Shown here: positions 14,600-19,956 of the stretch, piece by piece | Layout of the letters: each line of letters opens with the position of its first letter | How positions within the stretch are numbered: position 1 is the first letter of the stretch | Assembly: GCA_964515215.1 (NCBI GenBank) | Contig: CAZESL010000038.1 | Location: forward strand, 1 to 19,956 | DNA length: 19,956 bases | Origin: SIG588 sp964515215 | Lineage (GTDB): Bacteria; Bacillota; Clostridia; Oscillospirales; Acutalibacteraceae | Reading direction: 5' to 3' | Program-made: the position numbers and the translations under genes | Notes under the pieces: model-generated | The model's input: the letters and a program-made list of their open reading frames with translations, nothing else | The model's database searches: none | Told to the model about the DNA's origin: nothing

Positions 14600-15676
14600 A
14601 TGAAAAAATATCGTGTTGGTGTCATCGGCGGCACCGGTATGGTGGGGCAGCGTTTCTTGTCTCTCCTTGAAAATCACCCGTGGTTTGAGTTGACGGCGAT
14701 CGCCGCCAGCCCCCGTTCGGCGGGTAAAACGTACGAAGAAGCGGTGGGCAACCGCTGGGTCATGAAGACGGCGATGCCCGAAGCGTATAAGTCCATCGTG
14801 GTGCAGGATGCCGCCGACGTGGAAGCGGTAGCTTCGAAGGTGGATTTCGTGTTCTGTGCGGTGGATATGCCGAAGGCGGAGATCCGTGCGTTGGAAGAGG
14901 CGTATGCCAAAGCGGAATGCCCCGTGGTGTCCAACAACAGCGCGCACCGTTTCACCCCCGACGTGCCGATGGTGATCCCGGAATTGAACGCCGATCATCT
15001 GGACGTTATTCCCGCCCAGCGCGCGCGTTTGGGCTCCAAGCGCGGTTTTATCGCGGTAAAGTCCAACTGCTCGCTGCAAAGTTACGTGCCCGCGCTGTTC
15101 CCGCTGGATAAGTTCGGTGTGAAGCGTGCGGCGGTGTGCACCTATCAGGCGATCTCGGGTGCGGGTAAGACGTTCGAACGTTGGCCCGAGATGGTGGATA
15201 ACGTGATCCCCTACATCGGCGGTGAGGAAGAAAAGAGCGAGCAAGAGCCGCTGAAGATCTGGGGTAAGGTGGAAAACGGCGAGATCGTTTCCGCGACCTC
15301 GCCCGCGTTCACGGCACAGTGCCTGCGTGTTCCCGTGAGTGACGGTCACTTTGCGGCGGTGTTTGTGGAGTTTGAAAACAAGCCGTCGAAGGAAGAGATC
15401 ATCGACGTATGGAAGAACTTTAAGGGCCGCGCGCAGGAGTTGGAACTCCCGTCCGCACCGAAGCAGTTCTTAAACTATTTCACCGAAGACAATATGCCGC
15501 AGACCAAACTGCATCGCGATCTCGAAGGCGGTATGGCGATCTCCATCGGCCGTCTGCGTGACGATACGCAGTACGACTACAAGTTTGTCGGTCTGTCTCA
15601 CAACACCCTGCGCGGTGCGGCGGGCGGTGCCGTGTTGCTCGCGGAATTGCTGTGCGCCGAAGGGTACATGGACTAA
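14600..15676 (+). CDS. asd: Aspartate-semialdehyde dehydrogenase
   Basis: Asd reduces aspartyl phosphate to aspartate semialdehyde, the branch point to lysine/DAP and to threonine and methionine. The 358-residue protein opens with the NADPH-binding GVIGGTGMVGQRF (7-19). The catalytic cysteine is Cys157 in KSNCSLQSY, and the acid/base histidine is His250 in SDGHFAA. The SNCS context and overall sequence place it in the class first described from archaea and fungi, which is also common in Clostridia, rather than the E. coli class. I start at the ATG at 14600, preceded by GGAAAGGA. An open frame upstream runs only through riboswitch RNA. Confidence 0.96.
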   Translation: MKKYRVGVIGGTGMVGQRFLSLLENHPWFELTAIAASPRSAGKTYEEAVGNRWVMKTAMPEAYKSIVVQDAADVEAVASKVDFVFCAVDMPKAEIRALEEAYAKAECPVVSNNSAHRFTPDVPMVIPELNADHLDVIPAQRARLGSKRGFIAVKSNCSLQSYVPALFPLDKFGVKRAAVCTYQAISGAGKTFERWPEMVDNVIPYIGGEEEKSEQEPLKIWGKVENGEIVSATSPAFTAQCLRVPVSDGHFAAVFVEFENKPSKEEIIDVWKNFKGRAQELELPSAPKQFLNYFTEDNMPQTKLHRDLEGGMAISIGRLRDDTQYDYKFVGLSHNTLRGAAGGAVLLAELLCAEGYMD

Positions 15677-15699
15677 TCTCTATTTGAGGAGAGTTGATT

Positions 15700-16584
15700 A
15701 TGAGCAAACACACGATTTTCACCGGCGCGGGCGTGGCGATCGTCACCCCGATGCACGCCGACGGAAGTGTCAATTTTGAAAAGTACCGTGAACTGATCGA
15801 TTGGCAGATCGAAAACGGTACCGATGCCATCATCACCTGCGGCACGACGGGCGAATCCTCCACGTTGGATCACGAGGAGCACGTGGCGGTCATTCGCACG
15901 GCAGTGGAGCAGACGGCGGGTCGCGTGCCTGTCATTGCGGGTACGGGTTCGAACGATACGGCATACGGCATCAAACTGTCGCTCGAAGCAAAATCTCTCG
16001 GTGTGGACGGCCTGTTGCTCGTCACGCCGTACTACAACAAAGCATCGCAGCGCGGGCTGATCGCGCACTACACCGCGATCGCGGATGCGGCAGATCTGCC
16101 GATCATCCTCTACAACGTGCCGTCCCGCACGGGTGTGAATATTCAACCCGCCACGGTGGCAGAACTTGCCAAACACCCCAACATCGTGGCCATCAAGGAA
16201 GCGAGCGGGAGCATCAGCGCCGTGGCGGAGATCGCTTCGCTGTGCGATATCGACATCTATTCGGGTAACGATGACCAGATCGTGCCGTTTTTGGCGCTGG
16301 GCGGCAAGGGCGTGATCTCGGTGCTGTCCAACGTGATCCCGCGTGAGACCCACGATATTTGCCAAAAGTGGTTCGACGGCGATATTGAGGGCAGCCGCGC
16401 GCTGGCTCTCAAATATCTGGAACTGGCAAACGCGCTGTTTATGGACGTCAATCCCATTTCGGTGAAGGACGCTATGAATATGATGGGGTTGCAGGTGGGC
16501 GAATGCCGCTTGCCGCTCGTCACCATGGCGGACCCGCTGAAGGAAAAGATGGCGGTGGTGCTGAAAAAGTACGATTTGATCTGA
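15700..16584 (+). CDS. dapA: 4-hydroxy-tetrahydrodipicolinate synthase
   Basis: DapA condenses pyruvate with aspartate semialdehyde, the first committed step to diaminopimelate and lysine. The 294-residue TIM-barrel protein shows GTTGESSTL in the substrate-binding loop, YNVPSRTG with the catalytic tyrosine, and the Schiff-base lysine Lys166 in AIKEASGS. The start is the ATG at 15700. GAGGAGAG lies 6 bases upstream, whereas an in-frame TTG two codons earlier overlaps that site. It begins 23 bases after asd, in the same riboswitch-controlled transcript. Confidence 0.96.
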   Translation: MSKHTIFTGAGVAIVTPMHADGSVNFEKYRELIDWQIENGTDAIITCGTTGESSTLDHEEHVAVIRTAVEQTAGRVPVIAGTGSNDTAYGIKLSLEAKSLGVDGLLLVTPYYNKASQRGLIAHYTAIADAADLPIILYNVPSRTGVNIQPATVAELAKHPNIVAIKEASGSISAVAEIASLCDIDIYSGNDDQIVPFLALGGKGVISVLSNVIPRETHDICQKWFDGDIEGSRALALKYLELANALFMDVNPISVKDAMNMMGLQVGECRLPLVTMADPLKEKMAVVLKKYDLI

Positions 16585-16600
16585 GAGGAAGAACAAGGAT

Positions 16601-17353
16601 ATGACAAAGCTGCTGCTTTGCGGCTGTAACGGAAAAATGGGCCGTGCCGTCACTGCTTGCGTGGCGGGCCGTTGCGATTGCGAGATCGTGGCGGGGATCG
16701 ACCTGAACACCGAAAGCCACGCGGGGTATCCCGTGTATGCCAACCCGATGAACTGTATGGCCGAACCGGAAGCCCTCATTGATTTCTCCCATCCCTCGGC
16801 ACTTCAAAAGACGCTCGAGTATGCCAAGGCACACAACATTCCCGCCGTGCTGGCTACCACGGGGTACAGTGAAGAGCAGATTGCCGCCATTCACGAAGCG
16901 GCAAAGGAGATTCCCGTGTTTTTCACGGCGAATATGTCGATGGGTGTGAACCTGCTGGCCGAACTGTGCAAGAAGGCGGCGCAGGTGCTCGGTGCGGACT
17001 TTGACGTGGAGATCATCGAAAAGCACCACAATCAAAAGATCGACGCCCCCTCGGGCACGGCACTGATGTTAGCCCGTGCGGTGGAGGAAGGGCTGGACTA
17101 CGAGCCTACTTACGTATACGACCGTCAGTCGGTGCGCCAAAAGCGCGACCGTCACGAGATCGGTTTTTCTGCCGTGCGCGGCGGCAACATCGTGGGTGAA
17201 CACGAAGTGCTGTTTGCGGGACACGACGAGATCGTGACCCTTACGCACTCCGCCCGCTCCAAAGAAGTGTTTGCGGTGGGTGCGGTGAATGCGGCGTTGT
17301 TTATGGTGGGCAAGCCCGCAGGGCTGTACACCATGGCCGATCTGGTGAAATAA
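16601..17353 (+). CDS. dapB: 4-hydroxy-tetrahydrodipicolinate reductase
   Basis: DapB reduces the DapA product with NAD(P)H in DAP/lysine synthesis. The 250-residue protein has the nucleotide-binding loop GCNGKMG (8-14), ATTGYSEEQ and FTANMSMGVN in the middle, and the active-site signature EKHHNQKIDAPSGTA (140-154) with catalytic His142 and Lys146. It begins 16 bases after dapA with AGAGGAAG upstream. It is the last gene of the unit and is followed at once by a long terminator. Later steps of the DAP pathway are not in the window. Confidence 0.97.
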   Translation: MTKLLLCGCNGKMGRAVTACVAGRCDCEIVAGIDLNTESHAGYPVYANPMNCMAEPEALIDFSHPSALQKTLEYAKAHNIPAVLATTGYSEEQIAAIHEAAKEIPVFFTANMSMGVNLLAELCKKAAQVLGADFDVEIIEKHHNQKIDAPSGTALMLARAVEEGLDYEPTYVYDRQSVRQKRDRHEIGFSAVRGGNIVGEHEVLFAGHDEIVTLTHSARSKEVFAVGAVNAALFMVGKPAGLYTMADLVK

Positions 17354-17362
17354 CGAAAGAAT

Positions 17363-17409
17363 ATTTACCCCACACATTATGTCCTTTTGACATAATGTGT
17401 GGGGTAAAT
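17363..17409. terminator. Bidirectional-type terminator between dapB and yfcE
   Basis: A perfect 21-bp stem (17363-17383 with 17389-17409) with a 5-base CTTTT loop is followed on the plus strand by GATTTTT. It lies between convergent dapB and yfcE and could serve both, although the minus-strand T-run is poor. Confidence 0.88.
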
Positions 17410-17414
17410 GATTT

Positions 17415-17960
17415 TTATATCGTATACTCTTTATACGCGTCGCCGTCTAACGTTTTCCACAAGAAAGCGTTACCCTCAAACACCATATATCCGTGCGGCG
17501 AATCCTCCTTCGGAATGGAGACCGAACCGGGGTTGAGATATACGTTATCGTTGCCGAACGGCACGGCGACCGGCACGTGGGTGTGTCCGTGAAGCAGAAT
17601 ATCTCCACGGCACAGCGGCGGTGGATTCTGCGTGTTATACACGTGCCCGTGGGTGGCGTAGATCAAACGGTCGCCTGCGGGAATCACCGCGTAATCCGCC
17701 AAAATGGGGAAATCCAGTACCATCTGATCCACTTCGGTGTCGCAGTTGCCGCGCACACACAGCAGGCGGTCACGCAACGGGTTCAGGAGCGCGATCACCT
17801 CTTTGGGTGCATACTGCGGTGGCAGGTCGTTGCGCGGTCCGTGATACAAAATGTCACCGAGCAACAAAAGACGGTCGGCACGTTCATTGTCAAACGCGGC
17901 AAGCAATCGGCGGGTGTATTCCGCATCTCCGTGAATATCCGAGGCGATCATAAATTTCAT
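17415..17960 (-). CDS. yfcE: YfcE-type metallophosphodiesterase
   Basis: This 181-residue cytoplasmic metallophosphoesterase has all metal-ligand motifs of the calcineurin-like fold: SDIHGD (7-12), GDILYHGPRN (35-44), GNCD (71-74), THGH (103-106) and GHTH (125-128). The GDxLxHGPRNxLPxxYAP stretch is the particular mark of E. coli YfcE, a phosphodiesterase active on artificial substrates whose natural target is unsettled. AAGGA lies 11 bases before the ATG. It has its own promoter, back to back with that of bioY, and ends against the dapB terminator, so it is probably monocistronic. Confidence 0.9.
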   Translation of the reverse strand: MKFMIASDIHGDAEYTRRLLAAFDNERADRLLLLGDILYHGPRNDLPPQYAPKEVIALLNPLRDRLLCVRGNCDTEVDQMVLDFPILADYAVIPAGDRLIYATHGHVYNTQNPPPLCRGDILLHGHTHVPVAVPFGNDNVYLNPGSVSIPKEDSPHGYMVFEGNAFLWKTLDGDAYKEYTI

Positions 17961-17982
17961 ACGTTATCACATCCTTACGGTT

Positions 17983-18011
17983 AGTATAGCATACGTTCAC
18001 TGCATTTTCAA
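17983..18011 (-). promoter_or_regulatory. Sigma-A promoter of yfcE
   Basis: On the minus strand TTGAAA (18011-18006) and TATACT (17988-17983) are separated by 17 bases. Its -35 box is two bases from the -35 box of the divergent bioY promoter. Confidence 0.7.
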
Positions 18012-18013
18012 GA

Positions 18014-18042
18014 TTGCGTTTTTCAGCAGAGTGTGGTATGAT
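18014..18042 (+). promoter_or_regulatory. Probable sigma-A promoter of bioY
   Basis: TTGCGT (18014-18019) and TATGAT (18037-18042) are separated by 17 bases. The predicted leader of about 190 bases is made almost wholly of two repeats. I see no clear BirA operator near it. Confidence 0.55.
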
Positions 18043-18055
18043 ACAAACACAACTT

Positions 18056-18134
18056 CTTGCCTCTCCTTTGAAAGGAGAGGTGGTTTTCGTGCGGTGATAT
18101 ACCGCACGAAAAGCGGAGAGGTAGCGGAAAAGAA
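18056..18134 (+). repeat. MITE-like repeat, partial copy, in bioY leader
   Basis: It begins CTTGCCTCTCC and folds into two perfect hairpins: a 10-bp one at 18060-18080, and a 12-bp one whose TTTTCGTGCGGT arm starts near 18084. It then runs into GCGGAGAGG. The order of blocks matches the minus-strand reading of the element at 1706-1845, but the second half is missing. Confidence 0.55.
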
Positions 18135-18140
18135 GAAATG

Positions 18141-18221
18141 TGCTGTAGGGGGCGGCGATTTTCGACGCCCCGTTTTCGTGGTTAATCTCGCGGTGCGTCG
18201 TAAACGCCGCACCCTACGGCA
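18141..18221. repeat. GTAGGG inverted-repeat element in bioY leader
   Basis: This 81-base element has 17-base inverted ends (18141-18157 and 18205-18221) that match at 15 positions. Each end carries its own small GC hairpin. The ends share GTAGGG(G)GCGGC with the 48-base element between queA and tgt. It ends 20 bases before the bioY start codon. Confidence 0.7.
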
Positions 18222-18241
18222 ATGGAGAAGGAGGTGACCTC

Positions 18242-18751
18242 GTGCAAAAAACAGTAAAAATGGCGCAGTGCGCGTTGTCGGCGGCGCTGCTTGCGGTGTG
18301 TGCGTGGGTCACCGTGCCCGCCGCCGTGCCGTTTACGTTGCAATCGTTCGGCGTGTATCTCACGCTGCTGTTGCTCGGCGGCAAATACGGCACCGTGACA
18401 GTGGCGGTGTATCTGCTGCTCGGCGGGGTGGGACTTCCCGTGTTTGCGGGCGGCGCCGGCGGTGTCGGCGTGCTGTGCGGGGTCACGGGCGGTTACTTGT
18501 GGGGCTTTTTGGCGGCCGCCGTGCTGTTTTGGCTGTGGCATCCGAAAACTCAAAAAGGCTGTGCCGCGGCATTGGCGGTCGGGCAAGCGTGCGGTTACCT
18601 GCTCGGTACCGTGTGGTTTTCGGTGTTGTCGGGGGATCGCTTCGGTGTGTCACTCGTCGCGTGCGTGTTACCCTTCGTGTTGCCCGATGCACTCAAAACG
18701 GCGCTCGCGCTGTGGCTCGCACCGCGTATCAAAAAAGCGGCAAAACTTTAA
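18242..18751 (+). CDS. bioY: BioY biotin transporter substrate-binding subunit
   Basis: BioY is the membrane S-component of the ECF biotin importer. The 169-residue protein has about six helices and the family core VPFTLQSFGVYLTLLLLGG followed by GLPVFAGGAGGVGVLCGVTGGY. It starts at a GTG with AAGGAGGTGA, an almost full anti-Shine-Dalgarno match, 7 bases upstream, so no other start is credible. No EcfA/EcfT genes adjoin it, so it probably uses a shared energising module encoded elsewhere, or works alone as some BioY are reported to do. No biotin-synthesis genes are nearby. Confidence 0.93.
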   Translation: MQKTVKMAQCALSAALLAVCAWVTVPAAVPFTLQSFGVYLTLLLLGGKYGTVTVAVYLLLGGVGLPVFAGGAGGVGVLCGVTGGYLWGFLAAAVLFWLWHPKTQKGCAAALAVGQACGYLLGTVWFSVLSGDRFGVSLVACVLPFVLPDALKTALALWLAPRIKKAAKL

Positions 18752-18824
18752 AAACTGTTCACGGTTTGCTGATAATGCCGTCACATTTGCGGTATATACT
18801 GCTTTCTGCAAGGAGTGAGGGAAC

Positions 18825-19235
18825 ATGTTTCAACGGTTAGGCTATACGATCGCGCGGTTTATGCAAGGGCGCTACGGCGTGGACGCGTTGCAAAAAGCGC
18901 TGTTGTGGGTGTACTGCGGGATCATCGTGCTGAATCTGTTTTTAGGCAGTTTGGTACTGGTGTTGCTGGAGTTTGCGCTGTTCGGCTGGCTCTTGTTTCG
19001 CACCTTATCGCGTAATATTCCCGCCCGTATGCGGGAGAATGAGTGGTATTTGAAACGGTCAGACGGTATGCGCCGTTTTTGGAAGTTGCAAAAGAATCGG
19101 TGGCGCGACCGCAAGACCCACGTCTACCGCACCTGCCCGCACTGCAAAGCGACGGTGCGGCTTTCAAAAGCCAATCGCGGCCGCCACGCCTGCGACTGTC
19201 CGCGTTGCCGAAAAGAATTTCAAGTGACGATATAA
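18825..19235 (+). CDS. Two-helix membrane protein with C-terminal zinc ribbon
   Basis: The function of this 136-residue protein is unknown. It has an N-terminal motif FMQGRYGVDALQKALL, two hydrophobic segments (about 24-41 and 43-59), a basic linker (RNIPARMRENE, FWKLQKNRWRDRKTHVY) and a zinc ribbon. The ribbon has CPHC (104-107) and CDCPRC (123-128), with Cys104, 107, 125 and 128 the likely ligands. I recall similar uncharacterised proteins in many Clostridia. AAGGAG precedes the ATG. It lies 73 bases after bioY, with no clear terminator between them. Its stop codon overlaps the predicted spoIIID promoter. Confidence 0.75.
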   Translation: MFQRLGYTIARFMQGRYGVDALQKALLWVYCGIIVLNLFLGSLVLVLLEFALFGWLLFRTLSRNIPARMRENEWYLKRSDGMRRFWKLQKNRWRDRKTHVYRTCPHCKATVRLSKANRGRHACDCPRCRKEFQVTI

Positions 19236-19261
19236 TAATTAAAACGCCTCATCCATATAGT
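19233..19261 (+). promoter_or_regulatory. Sigma-E-like promoter of spoIIID
   Basis: TAATAAT (19233-19239) and CATATAGT (19254-19261) are separated by 14 bases: 6/7 and 6/8 matches to the B. subtilis sigma-E consensus KMATATT-N14-CATACAHT. The -35 box overlaps the stop codon of the gene before. The start would fall near 19268, in the loop of the hairpin at 19245-19287. spoIIID is a sigma-E gene in B. subtilis. Confidence 0.45.
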
Positions 19262-19293
19262 GTAGAGAACACGATAGGGATGAGGTGCTTTTT
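19245..19293 (+). terminator. Terminator-like hairpin containing the spoIIID ribosome site
   Basis: The stem pairs 19245-19254 with 19278-19287 (10 bp, one G-U). It continues after single mismatches with 3 bp and 4 bp (19260-19263 with 19269-19272) around an AGAGA loop. CTTTTT follows directly and then the spoIIID ATG. The GATGAGGTG ribosome site is inside the 3' arm. It can end transcripts of the zinc-ribbon gene and would also hide the spoIIID ribosome site. Confidence 0.75.
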
Positions 19294-19545
19294 ATGAAGG
19301 GAGTTGTCGAGGAACGCGCGGTCGAACTCGGGGTGTATATCATTGAAAACAACGCCACGGTGCGGGCGGCCGCTAAAAAATTTCATATCAGTAAAAGCAC
19401 GGTACACAAAGATGTGGCGTTTCGCTTGCGCACCCTTGACCCGCATTTGTACGGGCAGGTGCGCGGGGTGCTGGAGGTGAACAAGGCACAACGGCACATT
19501 CGCGGTGGACTGGCCACGCGGGAAAAATATTTGCACGAACGATGA
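19294..19545 (+). CDS. spoIIID: Sporulation transcription factor SpoIIID
   Basis: SpoIIID is a small DNA-binding protein of the mother cell that activates and represses sigma-E and sigma-K genes. The 83-residue protein matches the family along its length: ERAVELGVYIIENNATVR, the helix-turn-helix AAAKKFHISKSTVHKDV (25-41), and the C-terminal NKAQRHIRGGLATREKY, whose basic residues contact DNA. The C-terminal tail is about ten residues shorter than in B. subtilis. The ATG at 19294 is chosen from the GAGGTG site 6 bases upstream. A possible TTG three codons earlier would lie inside that site's hairpin. It is preceded by a sigma-E-like promoter. Confidence 0.95.
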   Translation: MKGVVEERAVELGVYIIENNATVRAAAKKFHISKSTVHKDVAFRLRTLDPHLYGQVRGVLEVNKAQRHIRGGLATREKYLHER

Positions 19546-19551
19546 AAAGGG

Positions 19552-19580
19552 TTGCAATCTGCGGATTTGGGTATTATAAT
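19552..19580 (+). promoter_or_regulatory. Sigma-A promoter of the DUF1858 gene
   Basis: TTGCAA (19552-19557) and TATAAT (19575-19580) are separated by 17 bases. AAAGGAG follows about 10 bases before the ATG. A vegetative promoter implies expression independent of spoIIID. Confidence 0.8.
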
Positions 19581-19615
19581 AGGGGGAGTGAATAAAAACA
19601 AAGGAGAAAACGAAT

Positions 19616-19810
19616 ATGATTACGAAAGATACGTTGATCGGCGATATTCTGGATATGGATCGCACGGCGGCACCCTATTTCCTGGAGATGGGTATGCACT
19701 GCCTCGGTTGCCCTTCCGCCCGCAGTGAAACGGTGGCGCAGGCGTGCGAGGTACACGGTGTGGATTGTGACGAGTTGGTCGCAAAGATCAACGCACACAT
19801 GGCGAAATAA
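19616..19810 (+). CDS. DUF1858 small redox-disulfide protein
   Basis: This 64-residue cytoplasmic protein belongs to the DUF1858 / 'hybrid-cluster-protein-associated redox disulfide' family (TIGR03980). The family layout is visible: an opening TLIGDILDMDRTAAPYFLEMGMHC, then the CLGC pair (Cys29, Cys32) followed by PSARSETVAQACEVHGVD. The paired cysteines suggest thiol-redox or metal/cluster handling, but the role is not established. The start is fixed by AAAGGAG upstream. No hybrid-cluster protein gene is visible, though one could lie beyond the right edge. It has its own sigma-A promoter. Confidence 0.88.
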   Translation: MITKDTLIGDILDMDRTAAPYFLEMGMHCLGCPSARSETVAQACEVHGVDCDELVAKINAHMAK

Positions 19811-19865
19811 GAGAAAAGAACACGGCGGGTTTTTGCGTTTGAATTTGAAAAGCAGTTTCGTGTGC

Positions 19866-19956
19866 GGCTCCCCTTGTTAGGGCGATGCCATTAAGTTAAG
19901 TAATGTACTCTCATAATTATGCGCTGAAGCACCTTGCCTCGCCCCGCTTGCGGGGA
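19866..19956. repeat. Repeat fragments at right edge of window
   Basis: There is no gene after 19810. GGCTCCCCTTGTTAGGG (from 19866) looks like the terminal block of the CTTGCCTC repeat family. From 19933 a new copy seems to begin, CTTGCCTCGCCCCGC with a 6-bp CCCCGC/GCGGGG hairpin, but the window ends. The bases between show nothing recognisable. Confidence 0.4.

Noticed and set aside
18060..18110. The bioY-leader hairpins as intrinsic terminators or a biotin riboswitch
   Set aside because: No T-run follows either perfect stem, and the blocks match a repeat found elsewhere in the window. No biotin riboswitch class is known to me.
18752..18824. Promoter for the zinc-ribbon gene (TATATACT near 18793)
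   Set aside because: No acceptable -35 box is found at 14-18 bases for sigma-A or sigma-E. Read-through from bioY is equally likely.
1..19956. CRISPR array, prophage, defence island, transposase or new multi-gene system
   Set aside because: No regularly spaced repeats, phage genes or recombinases were seen. All sizeable genes fit known metabolic, transport, tRNA-modification or sporulation families.

Overview
The window looks like ordinary chromosome from a spore-forming, gut-type Clostridia (Oscillospirales/Ruminococcaceae-like) bacterium. The evidence is moderate GC with strong AGGAGG-type ribosome sites, spoIIID and a SpoIIM-like gene, a lysine riboswitch, BioY, and the short 'CTTGCCTC...' and 'GTAGGGG...' dispersed repeats I associate with genomes of that group. 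The genus is inference only. I found no phage, IS transposase, CRISPR array, defence locus, tRNA or rRNA.

Layout. (1) Positions 1-5429, minus strand: an arginine operon read argG - argH - amino-acid ABC transporter (binding protein, permease, ATPase) - argF, the last cut by the window edge. A consensus sigma-A promoter and candidate ARG boxes lie upstream of argG, and a MITE-like repeat sits between the binding protein and the permease. (2) Positions 5602-9333, plus strand: pepF - mntP - MFS transporter, from one promoter to a strong terminator. (3) Positions 9342-13218, minus strand: tgt, then yajC with its own promoter and terminator, then a TIGR04086 membrane protein, a SpoIIM-like protein and a DUF624/YesL-like membrane protein. 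The SpoIIM-like gene has a good match to a sigma-E promoter. (4) Positions 13171-14331: queA on the minus strand, with a double-hairpin repeat between it and tgt. Its promoter overlaps face to face with the promoter of the next unit. (5) Positions 14284-17409, plus strand: lysine riboswitch - asd - dapA - dapB, the diaminopimelate/lysine branch, ending in a long terminator. (6) Positions 17415-18042: yfcE phosphodiesterase (minus) and bioY (plus) fire from back-to-back promoters, and the bioY leader is filled by two repeat elements. (7) Positions 18825-19810, plus strand: a zinc-ribbon membrane protein, spoIIID and a small DUF1858 protein. The last 150 bases hold no gene, only repeat fragments at the edge.

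How it works together: two amino-acid pathways (arginine, and lysine/DAP) are controlled by probable ArgR boxes and a lysine riboswitch. queA and tgt carry out two steps of queuosine tRNA modification. spoIIID and the SpoIIM-like gene belong to the mother-cell (sigma-E) stage of sporulation.

The most interesting signal is at spoIIID. Its ribosome-binding site lies in the 3' arm of a terminator-like hairpin, while a sigma-E-like promoter would start RNA inside the loop of that hairpin. Read-through RNA would therefore be terminated or translationally silent, and sporulation-specific RNA would be open. No wholly new multi-gene system is evident.
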